DNA of 64,000 nt from JAYRSJ01 sp041920215 (lineage in GTDB: Bacteria > Pseudomonadota > Gammaproteobacteria > Burkholderiales > Burkholderiaceae_C). The notes beneath the pieces were generated by a model. The model was not told where the DNA came from. It saw only the letters and a list, made by a program, of their open reading frames with translations, and made no database searches. Position 1 is the stretch's first letter, and each line of letters opens with the position of its first letter. The translations under genes were made by a program, and so were the position numbers. The stretch is from contig JAYRSJ010000011.1 in NCBI GenBank assembly GCA_041920215.1, positions 62,001 to 126,000 on the forward strand, given 5' to 3'. This document shows positions 9,368 to 18,084 of the stretch, in pieces.

Positions 9368-10674
9368 TGGCCCGCTACCGCGCGCGGCTGCAGCAGCGCC
9401 TGACGCTGGCCTTCACCGGCTACACCTTGCTGGTCAGCGCGGTGTTCGCTCTCTTCGCGATGGCCTTCGTCTATGTGGTGGAGGACCATTTCTTCGTCAC
9501 CGCCCTGCAGCAGGAAGCACAGCGGCAGCAGGCCAGCCGCGCCGCCGGCGGCGACTGGCTGGCGCCGGTCCAGCCCTTCATCCGGCTCTACCGCCCCGGC
9601 GAGGCCTGGCCTGCGGACCTGGCCGAGGCCCGGCAGCGCGAGCCCCGGTCGCGGGAGCTGGCCGGCCGCGAGGGCCGCCACTACCACCTGCAGGCGCTGG
9701 CGCCCGAAGGCGCCTGGCTGGTGGCCGAGGTCAGCGGCCAGCTGGTGGTGCGGCCGATGCGCCCGGCACTGCTGCTCTGGCTGGGCCTGTGCGGCGGCGG
9801 CCTGGCCCTGCTGGGCCTGGGACTGGGCTGGTGGCTGGCACGCCGCACCAGCGCGCCGCTGCGGCGCCTGGCCCACACCGTCGCGCAGAGCCGGCCCGCC
9901 GGGCTGCCCAGCGACCTGGCGCAGCAGTACGGCGATGACGAGGTGGGCCTGCTGGCCGCCCATCTGGCCCGGCTGAACCAGCGCACCCAGGACTTCATCG
10001 CCCGCGAGCAGGCCTTCACCCGCGACGCCAGCCACGAGCTGCGCACTCCGCTGGCCGTGCTGGCCCTGGCCTGCGAAGACCTGCAGCGCCAGGCGGCGCC
10101 CGGGCAGCGGGCGGCGCTGGACAGCATGGCCGCCGCGATCTGGCAGCTGCAGCAGACCGTGGATCTGCTGATGGCCCTGGCCCGCGAGGAGAACCCGCCC
10201 GCCCTGGCTGCGCCCGAGCTGCCCCTGCTGCCGCAGGTGGAGCAGCTGGTGCTGGCCCTGGCGCCGCTGTTGGACCGGCAGGGCATCGAGCTGGACATCG
10301 AGCTGCCCGCCTCGCTCACCCGCCCCTGGCCACCGGCCCTGACCCGTCTGCTGCTGAGCAATCTGCTGGCCAATGCGATCAGCCATGGCAGTGGCGGCCG
10401 CATCCGCATCGAGGCCGATGCGCAGCAGCTGCGCCTGGGCAATGCCAGCGCGCCGCCGCCCGCGGCCTTGCTGGGGGCCGATGCAGCGGGCCGCCAGGCG
10501 GGGCTCAAGGGCGAAGCCAGCAGCGGGCTGGGCCTGGGTCTGTCCATCGTGCGCCGGCTGGCCGAGCGCCATGGCCTGCAGCTGAGCCTCAGCCATGCGG
10601 CGGGTTGGACCTGGGTCGGCCTGCAGGCCCTCAGCAGCAGCGGTAGCAGCAGGGACGCCTTCACATCGTCTTGA
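9367..10674 (+). CDS. Membrane sensor histidine kinase, partner of the upstream OmpR-type regulator
   Basis: Predicted inner-membrane kinase of 435 residues. A membrane segment (TLLVSAVFALFAMAFVYVV) lies near the N-terminus and a second at about residues 133-157. Between them is a short periplasmic region. A HAMP-like linker is followed by the phosphoacceptor motif DASHELRTPLAVLA with His223. N box (LLSNLLANAISHG) and G2 (SGLGLGLSIVRRL) are clear. The usual DxGxG Asp of the G1 box is not visible; NASAPPPAALL stands there instead. That variant occurs in some QseC-like kinases and may alter ATP binding. The ATG at 9367 overlaps the preceding TGA. Several upstream in-frame codons lie inside the regulator gene and were rejected. 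Confidence 0.88.
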   Translation: MARYRARLQQRLTLAFTGYTLLVSAVFALFAMAFVYVVEDHFFVTALQQEAQRQQASRAAGGDWLAPVQPFIRLYRPGEAWPADLAEARQREPRSRELAGREGRHYHLQALAPEGAWLVAEVSGQLVVRPMRPALLLWLGLCGGGLALLGLGLGWWLARRTSAPLRRLAHTVAQSRPAGLPSDLAQQYGDDEVGLLAAHLARLNQRTQDFIAREQAFTRDASHELRTPLAVLALACEDLQRQAAPGQRAALDSMAAAIWQLQQTVDLLMALAREENPPALAAPELPLLPQVEQLVLALAPLLDRQGIELDIELPASLTRPWPPALTRLLLSNLLANAISHGSGGRIRIEADAQQLRLGNASAPPPAALLGADAAGRQAGLKGEASSGLGLGLSIVRRLAERHGLQLSLSHAAGWTWVGLQALSSSGSSRDAFTSS

Positions 10675-10730
10675 CGCGCTGCCGCCTAGGCTGTGCGCAC
10701 CGCTGTCCCTTTCGGACCTCGGTCACAACG

Positions 10731-11657
10731 ATGACACGAAGAAAAGCACTCCGCATCATGGCAAGTCTGCTCGGCATCGCCGCCCTGGCCGGCGCACTCT
10801 GGTGGGGCCTGTTCGGCCTCAAGCCCTACGACATCACACAGCAGGCCCTGCACGCGCGCTATGCCTACAGCCCGCCCGGCGCGGGTCTGCAGATGCAGCT
10901 GCAGGCCGAGCCCGGGGCCGGGCACGCACAGTCCCTGCGCTTCACCAGCTTCGACGGCAGCGAGGTGCAGGGCCGCATCCTCTACCCCAGCGACCCCGCC
11001 CAGGCCACCAAGCCCTTCCCGCTGCTGATCGGCCTGCATGCCATGGGGCGCGGCCATCTGCGCTGGTGGAAGGATTCGAACCAGGGCCACCCGACGGTGG
11101 AGCAGACCCACCGCATCACCGCCCTGGCCTTGCAGCAGGGCTACGCGGTGCTGGTACTGGATGCGCGCCGCCACGGCCACCGCAAGGACCCGCAGCACAG
11201 CGTGCGCCAGCTGATGAACGAGCTGCACTGGTGGGGCAAGCGCGAGCCCTACGAGCGCATGATCGTCGACACGGTGCGCGACTACCGGCTGCTGCTGGAC
11301 TGGGTGCAGACCCAGCCCCAGCTGGATGCCGGCCGCATCCGCGTCGCCGGCTACAGCATGGGTGCCCAGATGGCCCTGCTGCTGGGCGGCGTGGATCCGC
11401 GCGTCAAGGCGGTGCTGGCCATCGTGCCTCCCCATCTGGACGACAAGGTGGCAGCGGTGGCGCCGCGCAACGCGCTGGCCGGCCTGGCGGGCAAACGGGT
11501 CTGGCTGCTCAGCGCCGACGATGATGAGTACGCCAGCCCGGCCGACAGCGCGGCCCTGTTCGCGGCCATCCCCACCACCGACAAGCGGCAGCTGCGCTTT
11601 GCCGGCGGCCATCTGCTGCCGGCCGACTATGTGGAGCGGCTGCCGGCCTGGTTCTGA
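10731..11657 (+). CDS. Membrane-anchored alpha/beta hydrolase (dienelactone-hydrolase-like)
   Basis: Predicted serine hydrolase with one N-terminal hydrophobic segment (residues 9-28, MASLLGIAALAGALWWGLF), so it is probably anchored in the inner membrane facing the periplasm. The nucleophile elbow GYSMGAQ places Ser209. An acidic candidate lies in LLSADDDEYASPAD and the catalytic His in FAGGHLLPADY. An HRITALALQQGYAVLVLDAR stretch gives the expected core strand. The ATG at 10731 opens a classical basic-then-hydrophobic N-terminus; an upstream in-frame start at 10671 overlaps the kinase stop and adds an atypical Arg/Cys-rich leader. The substrate is unknown. It may be cotranscribed with the kinase operon. 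Confidence 0.82.
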   Translation: MTRRKALRIMASLLGIAALAGALWWGLFGLKPYDITQQALHARYAYSPPGAGLQMQLQAEPGAGHAQSLRFTSFDGSEVQGRILYPSDPAQATKPFPLLIGLHAMGRGHLRWWKDSNQGHPTVEQTHRITALALQQGYAVLVLDARRHGHRKDPQHSVRQLMNELHWWGKREPYERMIVDTVRDYRLLLDWVQTQPQLDAGRIRVAGYSMGAQMALLLGGVDPRVKAVLAIVPPHLDDKVAAVAPRNALAGLAGKRVWLLSADDDEYASPADSAALFAAIPTTDKRQLRFAGGHLLPADYVERLPAWF

Positions 11658-11678
11658 GGCTCGACAGTCCGGCGCCGA

Positions 11679-13076
11679 TCACAAGCCCAGATCGCGCCTT
11701 TCGGCGACCCAGCCATCGGCCTTCAGCAGGTTCAGGTCGGCATCGGCCGAATGCGTGCCCGGCCCGTTGACCATGCCGCCCAGCAGATAGCCCTGGCCCC
11801 AGGGCGCCAGGCTGCGCAGCTGGTTGTGGCGCGGACCGGCCGCGACGCTGACCCGGCGGATCAGCGTCCCGTCGCTGGCCAGCAGGGCCAGCAGCGGCGC
11901 GGCCGCCTCCGAGACGCTGGCTCCCATCGGGTTCTGGGTGTAGCCGCTGCTGCCACTGACCAGCATGCGTCCGTCCGCCAGCGGGGCAATGTCGAAGATG
12001 ATGTCGCCCTGCTCGAAGTCCAGCACCCGGTAGGCCGCCAGCGCCTGGCTGCCGGCCGGCACCAGGGCCAGATAGGCGTCCCAGCCCTCGGCCGTCTGCT
12101 GGCTGCGCACCCGGCCCGCCACCGCGATGCGATCACCCACCCAGCGCAGCGCATGCGGCTCGGAGCGTTGCCGGGTGTTGATCAGCAGCGTGCCCAGGCG
12201 CTGGCCGCTGGCGCTGAACTGGCTCAGCAGCAGGCCATAGGCGGCGGTCGGGTCCAGCGTCTCGCCGAAATGCTGGCCATGGCCCTCGATCAGATCGGTG
12301 TCCATCAGGCTGACCGCGACCGCGATGCGGCCCTGGGCATCGGCATCCAGCAGGAGGCGCCACTGATGGTCCAGCGCCTTGAAGGGATCGAAGCTGCCCG
12401 AGAACAGGCCGCGGGTCCCGATATGCACGCCGGGCTCGACCAGGCTGCGCCACTGCTTCTGGAAGCCGGCCGCTGCACTGTAGCCCAGCTGGTGCAGCAG
12501 CACCGCATGCCGGCCCGTGCGCAGTCCCAGCACCAGGTCCTCACCCACGGCGGCCAGCCGGGCGGCGTCGCGGGTGTTGTAGGGCAGCAGGGACTGCGAG
12601 TCGCGGATCACGGTCTCGTTGCCGACAAAGGGATCCAGCGGCGCCTGCGGGTCGACGAAATCCTGCTGATGCAGCAGCCCGCCCTGGCGACTCAAGCGCA
12701 GCAGGCGCAGCTGATGGTCGTTGCCCAGCAGCACGCTGATCTGGCGCGAGGGGTGCAGGCTGAGGTCCAGCAGCGACCAGCCTTCGGGCACCAGCCCGTC
12801 CAGGCGCTGCGCCGCCGCGCCATCGACCGACAGCAGCAGCTGGCGCCGCGGCCGGGTGTTGTTCGAGGGCCGCTCCGACTGCTCGGCCAGTGCGACCCAG
12901 CTCTCACCCAGCGCGCTGAGCTTGACCACGGCAAGACCTGGCACCGCGACCTGCAGCGGTGCCGGTGGCGGTGGCGGCTCGCCGCCGCCCTCGCCACCGC
13001 CGCCGCAGGCAGCCAGGAACAGCAGCGGTGCCAACACCGGCAAGATCAGCAGCCCGCGCTGGAGTTTCCAAGACAT
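11679..13076 (-). CDS. Predicted lipoprotein of unknown function, Gly/Pro-rich linker
   Basis: About 465 residues with a textbook lipoprotein signal: basic start MSWKLQRG, hydrophobic LLILPVLAPLLFLAA, then Cys in the lipobox LAAC. A flexible GGGGEGGGEPPPPPAP linker follows. The mature part has repeating short strand-like segments (for example RISVLLGNDHQLRLLRLSRQ, RIAVAVSLMDTDLI, DRIAVAGRVRSQ). This would suit a beta-propeller or delta-60-type repeat protein, but I do not recognise the family. The start at 13076 is preferred over 13085 because it gives a normal signal peptide. It is convergent with the hydrolase gene, 21 bases apart. Confidence 0.75.
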   Translation of the reverse strand: MSWKLQRGLLILPVLAPLLFLAACGGGGEGGGEPPPPPAPLQVAVPGLAVVKLSALGESWVALAEQSERPSNNTRPRRQLLLSVDGAAAQRLDGLVPEGWSLLDLSLHPSRQISVLLGNDHQLRLLRLSRQGGLLHQQDFVDPQAPLDPFVGNETVIRDSQSLLPYNTRDAARLAAVGEDLVLGLRTGRHAVLLHQLGYSAAAGFQKQWRSLVEPGVHIGTRGLFSGSFDPFKALDHQWRLLLDADAQGRIAVAVSLMDTDLIEGHGQHFGETLDPTAAYGLLLSQFSASGQRLGTLLINTRQRSEPHALRWVGDRIAVAGRVRSQQTAEGWDAYLALVPAGSQALAAYRVLDFEQGDIIFDIAPLADGRMLVSGSSGYTQNPMGASVSEAAAPLLALLASDGTLIRRVSVAAGPRHNQLRSLAPWGQGYLLGGMVNGPGTHSADADLNLLKADGWVAERRDLGL

Positions 13077-13235
13077 CGCCCACATTTCCGACCCTCTCCC
13101 TCTTGCACGGCCACCTCAGGCCGCAGGCAGGCGCACAGCCTAGGGCGGCGGACCACCGGGTGACAAAGGTTTGCGGGGCTGTCGCTGCCGCTCTTTCCGG
13201 CGATGCGGAAAGTCACGCCAGGGCTGCAGCCTGCT

Positions 13236-13796
13236 TCAGGTGGCCAGGTCCAGCGCCATGCCGGGCTTGAGCCGCAGCAGCTTGACCGTGCCGGCACGCA
13301 GGCGCAGCGCGGAACTGGCCTGGCGGCAGCTGATGAAGCGCCAGGGCGGCAGACGCCTGGCGACCCGGGCGATGGTGCCATCGGCCTTCAGGAACACCAC
13401 ATCCACCTCATGCCGCAGCCCCAGGGTATGGACCACATTGCAGGGCGCCAGCCAGAGGCCGCAGGCATCGCCCAGGCGGCGGTCGCGCCAGGGTGCCAGC
13501 GCGCTGAGCCAGCGACGCTGGACCTTGCGCACCCGGTACTGCGTCAGCCGGCCATTGAGCTTGAGCGGCAGGCTGGGCCAGGCGGACGCCTCGTCCCTGG
13601 CGACTTGCCTGCGCTCCGGCCGCAACGTCGCCGCACCGGCGCGGCCGGCCTCGCTGACCAGGGGCTCGGGCGCCGCAGCCGGCATGGCCGGCGCCGGCTC
13701 AAGCGCCTCGATCGCCAGCAGGCGCAGCTCGTCCGCGGCCGCATCGGGCCGCTCCAGCAGGATCACATCGGAGGAGGGGGAATCGGGCTCGCTCAT
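13236..13796 (-). CDS. DUF192 family protein with N-terminal extension
   Basis: About 186 residues. The C-terminal 110 resemble the DUF192 (COG1430) fold: WLAPCNVVHTLGLRHEVDVVFLKADGTI, then LPPWRFISCRQASSALRLRAG and a closing LRLKPGMAL. These positions match the family pattern of a small, often exported beta-rich protein of unknown role. About 70 residues of acidic, Ala/Pro-rich sequence precede the domain and I see no signal peptide. An upstream GTG at 13799 is adjacent to the chosen ATG at 13796. The protein could be cytoplasmic and may work with a membrane partner, but nothing here shows it. Confidence 0.72.
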   Translation of the reverse strand: MSEPDSPSSDVILLERPDAAADELRLLAIEALEPAPAMPAAAPEPLVSEAGRAGAATLRPERRQVARDEASAWPSLPLKLNGRLTQYRVRKVQRRWLSALAPWRDRRLGDACGLWLAPCNVVHTLGLRHEVDVVFLKADGTIARVARRLPPWRFISCRQASSALRLRAGTVKLLRLKPGMALDLAT

Positions 13797-13879
13797 CACG
13801 CATCACAAGGGAGGCGAGACCATAGCGCCTGGCGCGCGCCCGCGGGGTAAGCACAGGTAAGACTTGTCAGCGCTCCGTC

Positions 13880-15049
13880 TCAGGCGCCTCGGTGCAAACC
13901 CCTGGAGACCTGCAGCGCGCCCAGCAGCGCCGCCGCCATCAGCCACAGCGGTGCCACGGCCGCGGTAGCGCCGGCCAGCAGGCCGAAGCCCAGCGGCATG
14001 GCCACCGTGGCGGCATTGGTGGCGAACATGCGCAGCCCCAGGGCCTGGCCCTGGGCACGCTCAGGCACCACCTGGTGCAGCATGGCCAGCACCATGGGCT
14101 GGACCGAGCCCAGGGCCAGGCCCAGCAGGGCCGAACCCAGCATCAGCCCGCCGGTGCCCGGCAGCCAGGCATAGGCCGCCAGCGTGGCGGCGGCCAGGCC
14201 GATGGCGGCTTGCAGCGAGCGCCGCTCGTCCAGCCTGGCCCCGTAGCGGGCGATCAGCAGGCGCACCAGGGTGGCCGCCGTGGCGAAGGCGCCCAGCACC
14301 AGGCCAATGGCCGAAGCACTGAGCCCGCGGCCATGGCCGACCACCGGGACGACGAAGCTGTGGGCATCCCAGCAGGCGGCCAGCACGATGTTGACGATCA
14401 ATAGGCGGCGCAGCAGCGGCTGGCGCAGCAGGGCCCAGGCCGGCCCAGGGGCGGCGGCGCCGGCGAGCGGCTGCGGCGGTGTCTGGCGGGGCAGCTGCCC
14501 CAGCGCCCACAGGCACAGCAGCGGCAGAGCCGCCGCCAGCGCAAAGGCCCAGACATAGCCGGCATGGTCGATCACCAGGCCGGCCGCCACCGGCGCCGCG
14601 GTATTGGACAGGGCCGGTCCCAGCGCCACCCAGGAGAACAGGCGCTTGAGGTCGGCCGGCGCACGCGCCAGCCGGCCCACCTCGCGCTGGATGGCCACCG
14701 CCCCCAGCGCCAGCGCGCCGCCGGCCAGCAGGCAGGAGATCGCGATCGCCCAGAGCTGGCGCAGCGCCAGCGCCAGCAACGCGCCGGCCAGTGCGATCAC
14801 CACCGCCAGACGCACCGGAGGGTGCAGGCCGTGGCGGTCCGCCAGGCGGCCTGCCCACATCGACAGTGCGATCGGGGCGATTGCAAAAGACGAGAGCACC
14901 AGGCCCACCGCCCACTCGCCGCGCCCCTCGTCCAGCACCCAGAGGCTGGCGGCCACCCGGGTGACGGCCATGCAGGCATGCAGGGCGATCAGCGTCGCGA
15001 TCAGCCAGGCAAAGCTGCGCCGGCCAACCGATGTCACCGGCTCGCTCAA
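13880..15049 (-). CDS. Major facilitator superfamily transporter
   Basis: A 389-residue polytopic protein with about 12 predicted membrane segments. The loop motif MWAGRLADRHGLHPP between segments 2 and 3 corresponds to the MFS motif A. A related repeat RYGARLDERRSLQ lies in the second half. The start is TTG at 15049, inside the rmuC stop (TTGA overlap). GAGGA stands nine bases upstream, which supports this start over the GTG at 15037. Translation is probably coupled to rmuC. The substrate cannot be predicted; the best description is a drug or metabolite efflux-type MFS protein. Confidence 0.85.
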   Translation of the reverse strand: MSEPVTSVGRRSFAWLIATLIALHACMAVTRVAASLWVLDEGRGEWAVGLVLSSFAIAPIALSMWAGRLADRHGLHPPVRLAVVIALAGALLALALRQLWAIAISCLLAGGALALGAVAIQREVGRLARAPADLKRLFSWVALGPALSNTAAPVAAGLVIDHAGYVWAFALAAALPLLCLWALGQLPRQTPPQPLAGAAAPGPAWALLRQPLLRRLLIVNIVLAACWDAHSFVVPVVGHGRGLSASAIGLVLGAFATAATLVRLLIARYGARLDERRSLQAAIGLAAATLAAYAWLPGTGGLMLGSALLGLALGSVQPMVLAMLHQVVPERAQGQALGLRMFATNAATVAMPLGFGLLAGATAAVAPLWLMAAALLGALQVSRGLHRGA

Positions 15050-16563
15050 GCGCCGTCTTCCTCGGCCTCGGCCAGGCCCAGCAGCTGCTGGGTCCGGACC
15101 TCGGGCAGGGCCTCCACGCTCTTGAGCTTGCGGCCCATCTGGCGGGTGCGGGTCTCGGCCTGCTCGATGGTGTTGGCGGCCTCCTCCAGCTTCTTCTTGG
15201 TCTTGGCCAGCACATCGCCGAACTTGCCGAACTCGGTCTTGACCGCCGACAGCAGCTCCCAGACCTCGGCCGAGCGCTTCTCCAGCGCCAGCGTGCGGAA
15301 GCCCATCTGCAGGCTGGTCAGCGTGGCCAGCAAGGTGGTGGGCCCCACCAGCATCACCTTGTGCTCGCGCTGCAGGGCCTCGACCAGGCCGGGCCGGCGC
15401 AGCGCCTCGGCATACAGGCCCTCGGTCGGCACGAAGAGCATGGCGAAGTCGGTGGTGTGGGGCGGCGCCACATACTTCTCGCGTATCGTGCGCGCCTCCA
15501 GGCGCAGCCGCGTCTCGATGGCCTTGGCCGAGGCCTCGACCGTCGCCAGGTCGGCGCGGTCCTGGGCCTCCAGCAGGCGCTCGTAGTCCTCGCGCGGGAA
15601 CTTGGCATCGATGGGCAGCCACAGCGGCGCCCCATCGTCGCGCTGGCCCGGCAGCTTGATCGCAAACTCCACCCGCTCGGCCGAGCCGGGGATGGTGGCC
15701 ACATTGCTGGCGTACTGCTCGGGCGTGAAGACCTGCTCCAGCAGGCCGGCCAGCTGCACCTCGCCGAAGATGCCGCGCGTCTTCACATTGCTCAGCACCC
15801 GGTTCAGCGATCCCACGTCGCGGGCCAGGTTCTGCATCTCGCCCAGCCCCTTGTGCACCTGCTCCAGGCGGTCGGCCACCTGCTTGAAGCTTTCGCCCAG
15901 GCGCTGCTCCAGCGTGGCATGCAGCTTTTCGTCCACCGTGGCGCGCATCTGCTCCAGCTTCTTCTCGTTGTCCTGCTGGATCGCACCGAGGCGCTGGTCC
16001 ACCGCGGTCTGTACCTGGGCCAGACGCTGCTCGACGCCCTGGCGCAGCTCGGCCAGACGCTGCTCATTGCTCTGGGCCTGGCTGCGCAGCTGGCTGGTCA
16101 GGGTTTCGCCCAGGCGCTGCATCGCCTCGGCCAGCAGCTGGGCGCTGCGCTGGGCGGCGGCATCCTGGGCCTCGCGGGCGGCCAGTGCCTGCTGGGCCTG
16201 CGACTGGGTGCTGCTGTGCAGACCGTCGCTGAGGGCCTGCTGCAGATGGGCCAGCTGCACGCGGAAGCTGTCGATCTGCTCGTTCTGGCTGCGCTGCGCC
16301 TCGCCGCCCTGGGTCATCAGCGTCTGCTGGAACTGGGCCAGCGTGCCCAGCAGCTCCTGGCGGCTGGCGCTGGCGGTGCGCGCCAGCTCCTCGCGCAGCG
16401 AACGCTCCAGGCGTTCGCCGCTTTGCTGCAGGCTCTGCGGCAGCAAGGCGGCGAGCGCGTCGGCAGCCTGCTGCGGGCTGTTGCGGCCACGCGCCCAGAT
16501 CAGCAGCAGCAAGAGCAGTATCAGGGCCAGCAGGCCCAGCATCAGCAAATCGAGAGCAGTCAT
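15046..16563 (-). CDS. rmuC: DNA recombination protein RmuC
   Basis: RmuC limits inversions between short inverted repeats and has a predicted nuclease-like core. The 505-residue protein starts with a membrane anchor (DLLMLGLLALILLLLLLIW, residues 4-22). A long coiled coil rich in Gln, Glu and Arg follows to about residue 250. The conserved RmuC domain includes RGIFGEVQLAGLLEQ, LPIDAKFPREDYERL, and FVPTEGLYAEALRRP. The ATG at 16563 is chosen because the anchor begins directly after it; earlier in-frame codons add an unlikely leader. A TGAGACAAT element lies seven bases before the ATG, which may make the mRNA nearly leaderless. Confidence 0.93.
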   Translation of the reverse strand: MTALDLLMLGLLALILLLLLLIWARGRNSPQQAADALAALLPQSLQQSGERLERSLREELARTASASRQELLGTLAQFQQTLMTQGGEAQRSQNEQIDSFRVQLAHLQQALSDGLHSSTQSQAQQALAAREAQDAAAQRSAQLLAEAMQRLGETLTSQLRSQAQSNEQRLAELRQGVEQRLAQVQTAVDQRLGAIQQDNEKKLEQMRATVDEKLHATLEQRLGESFKQVADRLEQVHKGLGEMQNLARDVGSLNRVLSNVKTRGIFGEVQLAGLLEQVFTPEQYASNVATIPGSAERVEFAIKLPGQRDDGAPLWLPIDAKFPREDYERLLEAQDRADLATVEASAKAIETRLRLEARTIREKYVAPPHTTDFAMLFVPTEGLYAEALRRPGLVEALQREHKVMLVGPTTLLATLTSLQMGFRTLALEKRSAEVWELLSAVKTEFGKFGDVLAKTKKKLEEAANTIEQAETRTRQMGRKLKSVEALPEVRTQQLLGLAEAEEDGA

Positions 16564-16664
16564 GCCGTCGATTGTCTCAGGGCAGCCGCAGCCCCGCCGC
16601 TCCGACTTGACAGGCGCTGTACGCCACGCGTCCACTGTGATCACCACGCCCGGAGCACCTGCCC

Positions 16665-18056
16665 TTGCCCCCAGCCCCGCAACGCATCCTCGCCGCCCTG
16701 CAGCGCTTTGAAGCGGCCGAGGGTCGGCTGCCCAGCGGCTTTGTGCGGCGCCGCGCCCGTCTGCTGCGCGCCACCGCCTGGGTCGCGCTGCTGGGGTCCC
16801 TACCCTGGGTGCTGCTCTTTGTGCTCAAGGGTCCGGCCCGGGTGGCCCTGCTGCCGGGAGCCGCGATGGCCTGCAGCGTGCTGACCCTGGGTCTGCTGCG
16901 CCTGCAGCTGTACCGGATGGCGGTGCTGCTGCTGCTGCTGGGCTGCCTGCTGGTGGTGCTGGGTCTGTCGCTGCTGGTGGACCTGCCGCGCGACGGCATC
17001 TGGCGCAGCACCCATCTCTATCTGCTGCCGCTCTTTGTCTGCAGCTACTACTTCCTGCAGTACCGCCAGCCCTGGCTGCGCGCAGCGGTCAGCCTGCTGC
17101 TGCTGGGCGCCTTCGTGCTGCTGCAAGGCGCCGAACTGCGCTGGGTGGAGACGCCCCCGGTGGCGCTGCAGACCCGCCGCAACGCGATCTGGATGGTGGC
17201 CCTGCTGACCGCGCTGATGCTGTATGTGAGCGTCTACGCGATGCTGCGCGACGCGCGCCTGGCCAGCGAGCTGGAGCTGGACTTCGCCCGCGGCATCGCC
17301 GCCGGCGAGCTGCTGCCCTACTTCCAGGCCCAGTGCGATGCCCAGGGCCGCCTGACCGGCGCCGAGGTGCTGATGCGCTGGCAGCATCCGCAGCGCGGCC
17401 TGGTGCCGCCGCAGGACTTCGTGCCCATGGCCGAGCACACCGGCCTGATCAGCCCGGCCGGCCAGCGCCTGCTGGAGCAGGTCTGCCAGCTGATGACGCA
17501 GTGGCAGCAGGGCGGGCCGATGCAGGGCCTGAGCCTGGCGGTCAACATCAGCTCGGTGCAGCTGCAGTCGGAGAGCGCCACCGCCAAGCTGATCGCCACC
17601 GTGCCCGAGGCGCTGCGGCGCAGCGGTCTCCTGAAGTTCGAGCTGACCGAATCAGCCTATATCCACGACTTCGACGCGCTGCTGCAGCGCATGCTGGCGA
17701 TGCGCGCGCAGGGCCTGCGCCTGGCGCTGGACGATTTCGGCACCGGCTTTTCCTCGCTGAGCCTGCTGCGCCGCCTGCCGCTGGATCAGCTCAAGGTCGA
17801 CCAGGCCTTCGTCAGGGACCTGCCCGGCGATGCCGATGCGCTGAGCATCGCCCGCACCATCGTCAAGCTGGGCCGCGATCTGGGCCTGGATGTGGTGGCC
17901 GAGGGGGTGGAGACCCGCGCCCAGCTCGACTGCCTGCGCGAGATGGGCTGCACCGGCTTCCAGGGCTGGCTGATCGCCAAGCCGCTGCCGGCCGAGGCCT
18001 TCGTGGCGCTGGCGCGCACGATGCGCGCGACGCCGCCCAGCGCGCTGAGGCCCTGA
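16665..18056 (+). CDS. Integral-membrane EAL-domain cyclic-di-GMP phosphodiesterase
   Basis: Predicted c-di-GMP phosphodiesterase of 463 residues with about five or six membrane segments between residues 30 and 190, and a cytoplasmic EAL domain from about 200 to 455. Catalytic signatures are present: GAEVLMRW (EVL variant of EAL), the metal-ligand Asn in VNISSVQLQ, the Glu in FELTESAYI, DDFGTGFSSLS, KVDQAFVRD and VAEGVET. All key acidic residues and the Lys appear intact, so it is probably active. There is no GGDEF domain. The start is TTG at 16665 with CGGAG nine bases upstream. It is divergent from rmuC. Confidence 0.9.
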   Translation: MPPAPQRILAALQRFEAAEGRLPSGFVRRRARLLRATAWVALLGSLPWVLLFVLKGPARVALLPGAAMACSVLTLGLLRLQLYRMAVLLLLLGCLLVVLGLSLLVDLPRDGIWRSTHLYLLPLFVCSYYFLQYRQPWLRAAVSLLLLGAFVLLQGAELRWVETPPVALQTRRNAIWMVALLTALMLYVSVYAMLRDARLASELELDFARGIAAGELLPYFQAQCDAQGRLTGAEVLMRWQHPQRGLVPPQDFVPMAEHTGLISPAGQRLLEQVCQLMTQWQQGGPMQGLSLAVNISSVQLQSESATAKLIATVPEALRRSGLLKFELTESAYIHDFDALLQRMLAMRAQGLRLALDDFGTGFSSLSLLRRLPLDQLKVDQAFVRDLPGDADALSIARTIVKLGRDLGLDVVAEGVETRAQLDCLREMGCTGFQGWLIAKPLPAEAFVALARTMRATPPSALRP

Positions 18057-18084
18057 GGCTCTGTGGCGGCCACCCCGGCTCAGC

